From positions 140,718 to 204,717 of the forward strand of contig NZ_NWTG01000013.1 in NCBI RefSeq assembly GCF_002532045.1: a DNA stretch of 64,000 nt, in the 5' to 3' direction. Below, one piece after another: positions 15,990 to 24,177 of this stretch (its first letter is position 1; the number at the start of each line of letters is the position of its first letter). The notes beneath the pieces are model-generated. The model saw nothing but the letters and a program-made list of their open reading frames with translations, searched no databases and was not told the origin of the DNA. The DNA comes from Bradyrhizobium sp. C9. Its GTDB lineage: Bacteria > Pseudomonadota > Alphaproteobacteria > Rhizobiales > Xanthobacteraceae. Made by a program: the position numbers and the translations under genes.

Positions 15990-18101
15990 TCAGTTGAACG
16001 GCACGCGCGCCCTGGCCGAGAACGTCCAGATCCGGGCCGTGCCGCCGAGGCCGCCATACTCCGCGCCGAGGCCGAGCATCGTGCCGCCCGCGAGCCTCGT
16101 GTTCAGCCCGCCGGTGACGCGGGCCGACCAGCCCTCCAGCACCAGCGTCGGGTTGATCGGGATGCCGCTCACGGCCAGTGCCGCGGCGTCGTCCTTGCTG
16201 AAATAGTAGTCGCCATAGATGCCGAGATAGGGCGAGACCACCGCGGCGTCGATCGTTGCCAGCGGATAGCTCAGCTTGACACCGCCGGATGCGCGGCCGG
16301 TGACGAAGTCACGCGCCGTCTGCAGCGTGCCGAGCGTGTCGACATAGGCGTTTTCATGCTCCCACAACGTGTAGAGGCGCGCGGACGGCTCGACCAGCAG
16401 GTTGCTCATCCTGTAGCTGCCGGTGAGCCCGGTCGCGAACATCCAGCGGTCGCCGTTGAAATTGCCCTGCGCCGTTCCGGCGACGCCATTGTAGCCGATC
16501 TGCGAGAAGGTCACGGCGGCGTCGTAGCGCAACGCCGGCGTGATCATCCAGCCGAGATAGGTGCCCGCGGTCCAGCCATCGCCGGTGAGCTTTCCGTTGA
16601 TGTCCTGGGCCGTGTAGTTGAACGTCTCATAGCCGGCGACGGCACCGACCAGGAGGCTCGGCGTTGCCCGGTAGGTCAGTCCCATCAGGGCATTGAGCTG
16701 GCTGCCGTAGATCGACGAGCCCGTCGTGCCGACACCCGGCGAGTTCGGCGACGACCAGCGGTCGATGCCGCTGCCCCTGACGTCGATCCAGAACAGCCAG
16801 TCGCGCGCCTCGCGGTAGGCCTTGGGCTTCGCCTTGGTCGGCATCTGCTGATCGATCGCCGCGAACGCATTGTCGATGCGCGAACTGCCGCTGCTGCGTC
16901 CGGGTGCGCCGGAAGCGCGATCCGGCGCGTAAGCACTGCGATTCCCCGTCGCATCGGCCTGCGCCACGCCGTCTGACGGATCGGCCGCGAAGTTGAAACG
17001 CATGCCGGCGCCGCCTGGCGTCATGAAGCTGCCGTCTTCGCTGAACCCTTCCGAGATCGCGTTGTCGATCGCGCCCGAGATCGCCTGGCCGGAGTTCTGC
17101 GCCACCAGCTTGGTGATGTCGATCTGCAATGCCCGCAGCTTCACGCTGTCGGTCGGGACATTCACGCTCTGCGCCAGCGCAGGCGAGGTGCTGGCATTGA
17201 ACGCGCCGCTGCCGGCATAGCTCGCCGTGATGGTGTGGCTGCCGATCTTGAGGGTCGCGATCGAGAAGCTTGCCGTGCCTGCCGCGAGCGTCGCGCTGCC
17301 GATCGGCGATCCATTGTCGCTGAAGGTCACTGTGCCGGTCGGCGTTCCTGCTGCGGCGGTGACGTTCGCCGTGAAGGTGACCGATTGGCCAAGATTGCTC
17401 GGATTCTGCGACGAGGTCAGTGCGGTCTGGGTCGTCGTTGTTGCTGCGAAGGTGAAGCGGTCCGCAGCCGATGTCGCCGAGGTCCCGACTGCCGTCGTCA
17501 CCGTGACATCCACCGTTCCCGTTCCCGCCGGCGAGGTCGCCGTGATCTGGGTGCTGGAATTAACGGTGAAGCCGGCTGCAGGGGTTGCGCCGAACGTGAC
17601 GGCCGTCGCAGCGGTCAAGGCTGTGCCTGTTATGATGACCGTCGTTCCGCCGCTGGTCGGGCCTGCGGTCGGCGAGATCGACGTCACCGTCGGCGCGGAT
17701 GCTACGTAGGTGTACCGATCCACGGGAGACGTGGACGACGTCCCGGACGGGCTGGTGACGGTGACATCGACCGTGCCGGTACCCGCCGGCGCAACGGCGG
17801 TGATCTGCTCGTTCGAATCGATGGCGAAGCTCGTTGCACTGGCGGCGCCGAAGTGCACGGCGGTTGCGGTGTTGAAGCTGCCGCCCGCGATGATAACGGT
17901 GGTGCCGCCCGCCGCGGGCCCCGTCGCCGGGGAGATCGAGACCACCGCCGGCGGCGAGCTGGCCGCGGCGACCTGGCTGAACAGCGTGGCGGCGATCAGG
18001 GCGAGGGCGCATCCGGCGTGTCGCGCGATCGCCATCGGCCGCAGTCTGGTGCGGACGTCGAATGCAAGACGCGAGGCGGCGAAGCGGAAACGAGTCCGCA
18101 T
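15990..18101 (-). CDS. Autotransporter with IPT/TIG and Ig-like repeats
   Basis: A roughly 703-residue outer-membrane protein. I use ATG 18101; an alternative at 18035 begins just before the hydrophobic export sequence (CALALIAATLFSQVAA). Two IPT/TIG domains with the repeated phrase GPxxGGTTVIIxG lie at about 52-132 and 138-218. One bacterial Ig-like domain (225-312, with TGTVTFSDNGSPIGSATL) follows. After a spacer comes a C-terminal autotransporter beta-barrel of about 270 residues ending in PFN. The short passenger suggests an adhesin or surface display protein. Start choice is uncertain. Confidence 0.8.
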   Translation of the reverse strand: MRTRFRFAASRLAFDVRTRLRPMAIARHAGCALALIAATLFSQVAAASSPPAVVSISPATGPAAGGTTVIIAGGSFNTATAVHFGAASATSFAIDSNEQITAVAPAGTGTVDVTVTSPSGTSSTSPVDRYTYVASAPTVTSISPTAGPTSGGTTVIITGTALTAATAVTFGATPAAGFTVNSSTQITATSPAGTGTVDVTVTTAVGTSATSAADRFTFAATTTTQTALTSSQNPSNLGQSVTFTANVTAAAGTPTGTVTFSDNGSPIGSATLAAGTASFSIATLKIGSHTITASYAGSGAFNASTSPALAQSVNVPTDSVKLRALQIDITKLVAQNSGQAISGAIDNAISEGFSEDGSFMTPGGAGMRFNFAADPSDGVAQADATGNRSAYAPDRASGAPGRSSGSSRIDNAFAAIDQQMPTKAKPKAYREARDWLFWIDVRGSGIDRWSSPNSPGVGTTGSSIYGSQLNALMGLTYRATPSLLVGAVAGYETFNYTAQDINGKLTGDGWTAGTYLGWMITPALRYDAAVTFSQIGYNGVAGTAQGNFNGDRWMFATGLTGSYRMSNLLVEPSARLYTLWEHENAYVDTLGTLQTARDFVTGRASGGVKLSYPLATIDAAVVSPYLGIYGDYYFSKDDAAALAVSGIPINPTLVLEGWSARVTGGLNTRLAGGTMLGLGAEYGGLGGTARIWTFSARARVPFN

Positions 18102-18400
18102 GAAATTTGCAATCGGCAACAAGGTAACCCCCGTCGCACCGGCCCCCGCTGCGGAATCGGCGCACATTCAAAAAATACGGGTTTGTTGTAGTACGCGGCT
18201 CGCGCGGCACGCCGCGGAATCTCCGCACGCATCGGCTTTTGTAACGCGGCGTTGCTGGGCTGCTACGTCATTGCACGATTTGAGAAGCCGCTAGCGCACG
18301 ATATTGCTGCGAGCAGGCCGTCATTCGCATTCAGCGCACGCAAAGTGGGTCGTTGATAACGCACCCGTCTCATGAGGCGCTTGCTGCGGGACCGTCGCGG

Positions 18401-19219
18401 CTACGGCCGCGGCGCCGTCGCGATCAGCGCGGTCGAGGGAATCGCGAAGGTGTCTCCGACCCGCCCGCGCTCGATCTCGCTCCGGAACGCGCGTGCAACG
18501 GCGGCGCTCTGGTCCGCATCGAGCCCGCTCCAATGCGGCATGAACTCGAACAGTTTGTCGACGTCGGCAGGATCGGCGACGTTGAGCTTGAAGTCGTGGG
18601 TGATCTCGGCGATTGCCGGGCCGGAGAAGCCGGCCGCGACGACCGCCGCAGCGAGGCGGCCGGGATCGGCGAGTTCGGCGAGGCCCGTGCACGGCATCGG
18701 CGTGACGTTGTCGGGATAGAGCCGCCGGATCACCTGCGAGAGCAGCAGATGCACAGCGGCGCCGTCGGCGCTTTTCCAGACCGCAATCGCCGCCGATCCG
18801 CCTGGCCGTGTCACCCGCGCCATCTCGCGCAGCCCGGCGCGCCAGTCCGGAAACAGCATCACGCCGAACACCGACACCGCCGCATCGAAGGCGGCATCCG
18901 GCAGGTCGAGCGCCTGGCCGTCCATCTGCCGTGCATCGATATTCGCCACATCATGCGCGCGGACCCGTGCCACCATGCCGGCCGAGAAGTCGATCGCGGT
19001 GACGTCGGCGCCCCGGCGCGCGGCCGCAAGCGCAGCGGCCCCCGTACCGGTGGCGACGTCGAGCACCTTCGTCGACGGGCCGATCGGGAGCATCGCGACC
19101 GCGGCCTCGGCGAAGTGTGTCGTGAACGGCTGCGATTGCGCCTCGTAGGTCGCGACCATCTTGTCCCAGTGTGCGGGATCGTTGAACGGAAGCGGCTTCG
19201 CCTGTTCACTTGGCTGCAT
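18401..19219 (-). CDS. Class I SAM-dependent methyltransferase
   Basis: A 272-residue enzyme of the UbiE/Methyltransf_11 type. The SAM site is seen as VLDVATGTGAAAL, the acidic loop as VTAIDFSAGMV and motif III as DAAVSVFGVMLFPD. The substrate is not indicated. Its start lies inside the 3' end of the Rrf2 regulator gene (14-base overlap), so both are in one operon under the regulator's own promoter. Confidence 0.87.
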   Translation of the reverse strand: MQPSEQAKPLPFNDPAHWDKMVATYEAQSQPFTTHFAEAAVAMLPIGPSTKVLDVATGTGAAALAAARRGADVTAIDFSAGMVARVRAHDVANIDARQMDGQALDLPDAAFDAAVSVFGVMLFPDWRAGLREMARVTRPGGSAAIAVWKSADGAAVHLLLSQVIRRLYPDNVTPMPCTGLAELADPGRLAAAVVAAGFSGPAIAEITHDFKLNVADPADVDKLFEFMPHWSGLDADQSAAVARAFRSEIERGRVGDTFAIPSTALIATAPRP

Positions 19220-19670
19220 GAATCTGGTCCTCGAGGCTTTGCTTGTGTTTGGCGAGGCGGCGCTTGAAGTCCTTCGCGAGCGCGTCGAGCGTTACCGCGC
19301 CGAGCCGCTTCAGGAAAATCGCCTCGACCTCGCGAAACGTGCCTGACAGCGCATCGTTAACGGCCTGTTCGACCAGGCAGCCGGGATTTTCCGAGCGATG
19401 GCCCATCGCGACGATCGTGGGCGCGCCGACCGCGCGATAGATGTCGGCGAGCGTGATGTCGGCGGGATCGCGTGCGAGCGTCCAGCCGCCGCCATGGCCC
19501 TTCTCGGAGCGGACCAGGCCCTGCTCGCGCAGGCCCGCCATCACGCGGCGGACGACGACCGGGTTGGTGGCCATCGCCTGCGCAAGTTGCTCCGAGGTGA
19601 CTGGTTCGCCCGCTCCGATCATGTGGAGAAGGCCATGCAGGACACCGGATAGACGGCTATCGCGTATCAT
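19206..19670 (-). CDS. Rrf2 family transcriptional regulator
   Basis: A 154-residue winged-helix regulator. The Rrf2 signature is clear: HTH (TSEQLAQAMATNPVVVRRVMAGL) followed by LVRSEKGHGGGWTLAR. Only a single Cys (NPGCLVEQ) is present, so a classical three-Cys Fe-S cluster as in IscR or NsrR is not expected. It precedes and overlaps the methyltransferase gene. A 21-base palindrome covering its start codon is a probable autoregulatory site. Confidence 0.9.
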   Translation of the reverse strand: MIRDSRLSGVLHGLLHMIGAGEPVTSEQLAQAMATNPVVVRRVMAGLREQGLVRSEKGHGGGWTLARDPADITLADIYRAVGAPTIVAMGHRSENPGCLVEQAVNDALSGTFREVEAIFLKRLGAVTLDALAKDFKRRLAKHKQSLEDQIHAAK

Positions 19671-19689
19671 GTAACTTCATATGTTGCAT
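19669..19689. promoter_or_regulatory. Palindrome over Rrf2 start codon, candidate operator
   Basis: On the minus strand this reads ATGCAACATATGAAGTTACAT with ATG-x-AAC and GTT-x-CAT symmetric arms; 7 of 10 half-site positions pair. Form and length match known Rrf2 operators (roughly 20-base AT-rich dyads). It overlaps the annotated ATG at 19668-19670, implying a leaderless mRNA, a further-downstream start, or steric block of a promoter located here. Confidence 0.55.
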
Positions 19690-19984
19690 GATGGGGTGGA
19701 CGTCAAGAGGGAGATGACGGGCGGTTCGTCGTTCCTGGTCGCCCCTCCACTTCCTCTTGGAAAAGAGGAGGTAGCTTTGCGCGCCAGAGCCAAGCGGGCG
19801 GGGATCACTCTCTCCGTCAGCGGCGGTGTGCGGCTGACCCCCATCCCGACCTTCCCTTTCAGGGGAAAGAGAAGAGATCGGGACTGCACCCAGGTCATGC
19901 TTCTTCAATCGGGATTCCCGTGCCGGAATTCCCGCCGCCGCCCGTTTAATCCCCATCGGGGTCTTGAGAGGCGGGGGCGGTATC
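19690..19984. repeat. Degenerate intergenic palindromic element
   Basis: No gene is supported. The segment holds GA/CT-rich inverted repeats, such as CCTCTT and AAGAGG around a GGAA loop near 19751-19775 and a second fold near TTCCCTTTCAGGGGAA. The layout (outer pyrimidine-rich arms around a GC-rich middle) resembles the better preserved element at 39160-39286 and suggests an eroded copy of the same family. Confidence 0.4.
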
Positions 19985-22099
19985 GTGGGCAGTGTGGCTG
20001 TAGATCGGATGTTGCTGGATGCGGTGGCGCATTATGGCGCGGGCCGCGCGATGGAGGCCGGCACCTTGTGCGGCGATATCCTGAGCGCCGATCCCGACCA
20101 TATTCCGGCGCTGCATCTGTCCGCCGTCATCGCCTTCGTGACCGACCGCGCCGCCGAAGGCGCGGTGCTGCTGAACCGGGTGTTCAGCCTCGATCCGCAT
20201 CACGGCCCGGCGTTCGCCACGCTCGGCGATGCGCTCGCCGTGAAGGGCGAGCACGAGGGGGCGGTGGCCGCGTTCCAGCGCGGCGTCACATTGCGGCCGA
20301 AGGATGCCGGCCTGCACATCAAGCTCGGCGTTGCGCTGTGCGAGCTGTCGCGCTTTGACGAGGCCGAGGCAGCGTTTCGTCGCGCGATCGCACTTGATGG
20401 CGGCCTGACGCGGGCGCGGTTCAACCTCGCCGTTGCGCTGGCCGGGCAGCAGCGGCCGGTCGAGGCGGAGCAGGCCTATCGCGAGGTGATCGCGCGCGAT
20501 CCGGCCTATCGCGGCGTCTGGCTCAACCTCGGCAATGCGTTGACCGATCAGAAGAAGCACGATGCTGCCGCCACCGCCTATCGCCGCGGGCTCGGCGCGG
20601 ATCCCGACAATCCGGGCCTGCATAGCGGCCTCGGCGCGGCCCTCTACCGTCTCGGCCGGCTGGAGGACGCAGTCCTGCACTATCGCCGGGCGATCGCGCT
20701 CGATCCCGACAATTTCGCGCCGCGGCGCCTGCTGGCCATGGTGCTGCACGAGCTGGGCGAGCGCGAGGAGGCGGTCCGCATCTATCGGCAAGTCTCGGCC
20801 CGCGATCCGTCCGATCACGTCATCCTCAACAATCTCGGCGCCTGCCTGTTCGAGCTCGGACAGGTCGACGATGCCATCGGCTGCGCCGAGCTGGCGCTGG
20901 CGCTCAAGCCGGACTATGCCGCCGCGCACACCAATCTTGGAATCATCTTCGAGGCGCAGAATCTGGTCGAGGCGGCGGTCGCCGCGCATCGGCGGGCCGT
21001 CGAGCTCGAACCCAATTACGCCAAGGGCCACGCCAATCTTGCGGTCGCGCTGCGCAATGCCGGCGAGATCGACGCGGCGCTGGTGGCCTCGCGCCGGGCC
21101 ATCGCGCTCGATCCCGAGCAGCCGCTGGCGCATTACAACCATGCGCATTTCCTGCTGATGAACGGCGAGTTCGAGGAGGGTTTTGAAGAATATCAGTGGC
21201 GCCGCAAGACCAAGATGCTCAGCGAAGGCGATCCGGTGTTCGACGAGCCGGAATGGCAGGGCGAGCCGCTGGCGGGACGCACGCTGCTGCTGTTTGCCGA
21301 ATACGGGCTCGGTGACGCCATCAATTTCGTCCGCTATGTGCCGATGCTGGCGGGCAGAGGCGGCCGGATCATTCTGCAGGTGCAGCCGGCGCTGGTCTCG
21401 CTGCTGCGGCCGATGCTGCCCGATATCGCGGTGTTCGCGCGCGGCGAGCCGTTGCCGCCGTTCGACCTGCAACTGCCGCTGCTCAGCCTGCCGCGGATTT
21501 TCCGCACCACCGTCGAGACCATTCCCGCCGCCGTGTCCTATCTGCAGGCGGACGCCACCAAGCTCGCGCGCTGGCGCGAGGCGCTCGCCGGCGTGTCCGC
21601 GCTGAAGGTCGGCGTGGTCTGGGCCGGCAATGCCAGGCACAAGGGCGACCGCCAGCGCTCGGTGCCGGCGGATGCCGTGCTGCCGCGGCTGGTCACACCG
21701 GGCGTCCAGCTCTACAGCCTGCAGAAGGAGCCGCGGCCGGACGATGCCCCGGTGCTGCGGCGTCTCGGTGCTGATATCGTCGACCTCGCGCCGACGCTCG
21801 GCGATTTCGCCGACACCGCGGCGGCCGTCTGCGCGCTCGATCTCGTCATCGCCGTCGACACCTCGGTGGCGCATCTCGCCGGCGCGCTGGGCCGCCCGGT
21901 CTGGATGCTGTGCCCCTATGCGCTCGACTGGCGTTGGTTGCGCGATCGCGCCGACACGCCGTGGTATCCGACCATGCGGCTGTTCCGCCAGGACAGACCG
22001 CAGGCCTGGGAGGGCGTGTTGACGCGAATGTCCGACGCGCTTGCACGGGTCGCGCGAGGGGAGCGGGACCTGCTGCTGCCACAGACGTCCCGCGACTGA
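19985..22099 (+). CDS. TPR-repeat protein with C-terminal GT9-like glycosyltransferase domain
   Basis: A roughly 704-residue soluble protein. The first 420 residues hold about ten TPR units with the usual pattern (for example AALYRLGRLEDAVLHYRRAIALDPDN-type repeats). From about 440 onward the chain resembles an ADP-heptose/GT9 fold: LLLFAEYGLGDAINFVRYVPML, the strand KVGVVWAGNARHKGDRQRS, and AVDTSVAHLAGALGRPVWML near the C-terminus. Such TPR-GT proteins may glycosylate proteins or cell-surface sugars. Start options are TTG 19964, GTG 19985 and ATG 20009; the region AGGCGGGGGCGG before 19985 favours the GTG. Confidence 0.8.
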   Translation: MGSVAVDRMLLDAVAHYGAGRAMEAGTLCGDILSADPDHIPALHLSAVIAFVTDRAAEGAVLLNRVFSLDPHHGPAFATLGDALAVKGEHEGAVAAFQRGVTLRPKDAGLHIKLGVALCELSRFDEAEAAFRRAIALDGGLTRARFNLAVALAGQQRPVEAEQAYREVIARDPAYRGVWLNLGNALTDQKKHDAAATAYRRGLGADPDNPGLHSGLGAALYRLGRLEDAVLHYRRAIALDPDNFAPRRLLAMVLHELGEREEAVRIYRQVSARDPSDHVILNNLGACLFELGQVDDAIGCAELALALKPDYAAAHTNLGIIFEAQNLVEAAVAAHRRAVELEPNYAKGHANLAVALRNAGEIDAALVASRRAIALDPEQPLAHYNHAHFLLMNGEFEEGFEEYQWRRKTKMLSEGDPVFDEPEWQGEPLAGRTLLLFAEYGLGDAINFVRYVPMLAGRGGRIILQVQPALVSLLRPMLPDIAVFARGEPLPPFDLQLPLLSLPRIFRTTVETIPAAVSYLQADATKLARWREALAGVSALKVGVVWAGNARHKGDRQRSVPADAVLPRLVTPGVQLYSLQKEPRPDDAPVLRRLGADIVDLAPTLGDFADTAAAVCALDLVIAVDTSVAHLAGALGRPVWMLCPYALDWRWLRDRADTPWYPTMRLFRQDRPQAWEGVLTRMSDALARVARGERDLLLPQTSRD

Positions 22100-22123
22100 C
22101 GACCAGCCGAGGCTTCCGGTCAG

Positions 22124-23851
22124 TCACGTTGCGCTCATTCCCTGCGCGCCGCCGAGCAGCTTGGCGTTGAGTCGGCCGCCGTCGAACAGCATTTCGCAGA
22201 CCGCGCCGTCGAGGTCGGATGTCGTGATCCGCCCGTCGCTGACGATGCTGGCCTGGGCGAGACGGCGCATCAGCTCCTTGATGAATGCGGCGCTGACGCC
22301 TTCGCTGCGTCGGACGGCCTCGTCGATGACGGGCTGCTCGAGCGGCAGGCCCTTGCCATAGAGTCTGATCAGCTTGTCGCGTCCGGTCTCGTCGGGCAGC
22401 GGCACCTCGATCGCCTGGTCGACGCGGCCGGGCCGGCCGGCCAGCGCACTCTCGAGCTCCTCGGGGCGGTTGGTGGTCAGCAGGAACAGGATGTCGCAAT
22501 CCTCCTTCAGGCCGTCCATCTCGTTCAGCAGTTTGTTGAGCAGGGATTCCTCGCACGGCCCGCCCATGTCCTCGCGGTCGCGGGCGATCAGGTCGACATC
22601 CTCGATCACGACCATGGCCGGCTGCAGCAGGCGGGCGAGGTTCATGTAGGCGCCGAGCAGGCCGACCTGCTCTGCAGTGATGATCAGCGTGGTGTGATCA
22701 GGCAGATTGGTGGCGAGATAGCGAATGGTGTGGGTCTTGCCGGTGCCGGGCGGGCCGTAGAGCAGGATGCCCTTGCGGGTCGACTGCCCGAGCTTGCGCA
22801 GCAGATCGCGGCTTTCGACGAAGCCGAGCACGTTGCGGTCGAGCAGCCGCAGCGTCCGGTCCGGCAGGATCACGTCGTCGCGGGCGACCGTCGGCAGGCG
22901 ATGCACGGTCAGACCACGCGAACGTCCGCGATAATTGGCGCCATCCTCCAGCGACAGGATCTTGCCGCGATAGGAGCGCGCCGCATGCACAGCCGTTTCC
23001 AGCTCGGCGAAAGTGCGTTGCACGAAAGCATTGCCGGCCGCGCCGGCAGGTAACGCAATCTCAATGCGCAGCGACGGCTCGTGATTGTATTCGCGATAGA
23101 ATGTCAGCAGCACGGCGTAGCGCAACTCGCCGGTTCGGCACAGCCATAGTCCATTGACGAGGCACTTCACCGGCTCGGCCTCGCCGACATCGACATCGCG
23201 ATATTGCGGCGGCGCGATCGCCGGTGCATTGCGGCCAGCCTTCATCAGCGCCGCGAAGTCGAGCGTCTCGTAGCGATATTCCTCATGGATGCCGAAGAAG
23301 TGGATCGGATCGGTGAGCAGCTTGTCGATCGCGACCTGAACATCGGCGCGCATGTGGCCCGGAAACTGTCGCGCCCGTGTCACGATCAGGTTGCGTGGCA
23401 CGCCGGCAAAATGCCAGTCGAGCGCAACGTAAGCGGATCGAAACGTCTCGCCCGGCAAGTCTTCCGAGCTGCGGCGTGCCGCGAGCAGGCAGTCGCTGCA
23501 CAGCGATGCAGTCGTCGTACCGGGGATCAGAATCTCCGTCACGGCCCGCGGGGCTTCGCAGAGATCGCAGGGGCGGCTGGCATCGGCGGATTCGGTGCTG
23601 ATCATCAACGGCTGGCCGTTGGAGCGGATCAGCCATTTCGCCGAGTTGAAGATGGCCCGTGCGACCGGTCCCGGATAGGGGCCGCAGGGAATAGCGCCGT
23701 TGGCCTCGATCAAGGCGGCGCAGGCAATGGCTTCCTGCTCGGATTTCCCGAACACCGTACGCAACAGATCCTGCACGAACTCCAGCGGCGTTTCGTCGTC
23801 ATCATGAATGAAGAGCCGGACCGGACCGTCGTCGCTGAACACGTCGTGCAT
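22124..23851 (-). CDS. ClpS-like / zinc finger / AAA+ ATPase fusion
   Basis: A 575-residue protein with an unusual domain order. Residues 11-87 resemble the N-degron adaptor ClpS (IHDDDETPLEFV, then ANGAIPCG); acidic residues D18, D19 and T21 are kept but the ClpS His that holds the degron amino group is E49. Residues 95-121 form CDLC-x19-CSDC, like the ClpX zinc-binding domain. Residues 130-310 are unassigned. The AAA+ module has Walker A GPPGTGKT (366-373), Walker B VVIEDVD (414-420), sensor LLTTN and GRPGR. ATG 23851 has GAGGTG just upstream. It may be a degron-reading unfoldase or remodeller; no protease domain is present. A LexA box lies upstream. Confidence 0.85.
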   Translation of the reverse strand: MHDVFSDDGPVRLFIHDDDETPLEFVQDLLRTVFGKSEQEAIACAALIEANGAIPCGPYPGPVARAIFNSAKWLIRSNGQPLMISTESADASRPCDLCEAPRAVTEILIPGTTTASLCSDCLLAARRSSEDLPGETFRSAYVALDWHFAGVPRNLIVTRARQFPGHMRADVQVAIDKLLTDPIHFFGIHEEYRYETLDFAALMKAGRNAPAIAPPQYRDVDVGEAEPVKCLVNGLWLCRTGELRYAVLLTFYREYNHEPSLRIEIALPAGAAGNAFVQRTFAELETAVHAARSYRGKILSLEDGANYRGRSRGLTVHRLPTVARDDVILPDRTLRLLDRNVLGFVESRDLLRKLGQSTRKGILLYGPPGTGKTHTIRYLATNLPDHTTLIITAEQVGLLGAYMNLARLLQPAMVVIEDVDLIARDREDMGGPCEESLLNKLLNEMDGLKEDCDILFLLTTNRPEELESALAGRPGRVDQAIEVPLPDETGRDKLIRLYGKGLPLEQPVIDEAVRRSEGVSAAFIKELMRRLAQASIVSDGRITTSDLDGAVCEMLFDGGRLNAKLLGGAQGMSAT

Positions 23852-23881
23852 GATCACCTCGAAACGCAATCGGAACCAAAA

Positions 23882-23896
23882 GAACAAAATAAGAAC
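23882..23896 (-). promoter_or_regulatory. LexA (SOS) box, GTTC-N7-GTTC
   Basis: On the minus strand the sequence is GTTCTTATTTTGTTC, an exact match to the alphaproteobacterial LexA direct repeat GTTC-N7-GTTC. It lies 31-45 bases upstream of the ATG of the ClpS/AAA+ gene, and a TTGACG (-35-like, plus-strand 23915-23920) lies 18 bases further upstream, so LexA would cover the promoter. A chance match this close to the start is possible but unlikely. Confidence 0.65.
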
Positions 23897-24177
23897 ATCA
23901 TGGTTGCGGGCCTGCGTCAAGCGAAAGATTCGGCCGCCTCATCCCTGGCGTGTGGTGCGTCGATCGATCGGCGCAGCCGGAACCGCCTTGCATGCGTAAA
24001 CGCCGCTCAACACTTGTGACGATTGTGTTGCGGCAAATGCCAAAACATGGCCGCTGCAACGGCAAACTTCCGACACATCATCGGGGCGAAAAGGAGCGAT
24101 CCGACATGGCGCGAGCGCGAGAGCTGATTCCTTCCAGGGATGAGCCGTCGCGCAATGACTTTTAATAAGAGGCCCTC
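23897..24177. other. Divergent intergenic region
   Basis: No gene is supported between the LexA box and the MscS-type gene. It must hold the promoter of the latter. No clear hairpin, repeat or RNA gene was seen. Confidence 0.5.

Noticed and set aside
19946..21874. A 642-codon open frame on the minus strand opposite the TPR-GT gene
   Set aside because: Composition is rich in Arg, Gln, His and Gly with no domain; typical antisense shadow of a GC-rich gene with repeated codons.
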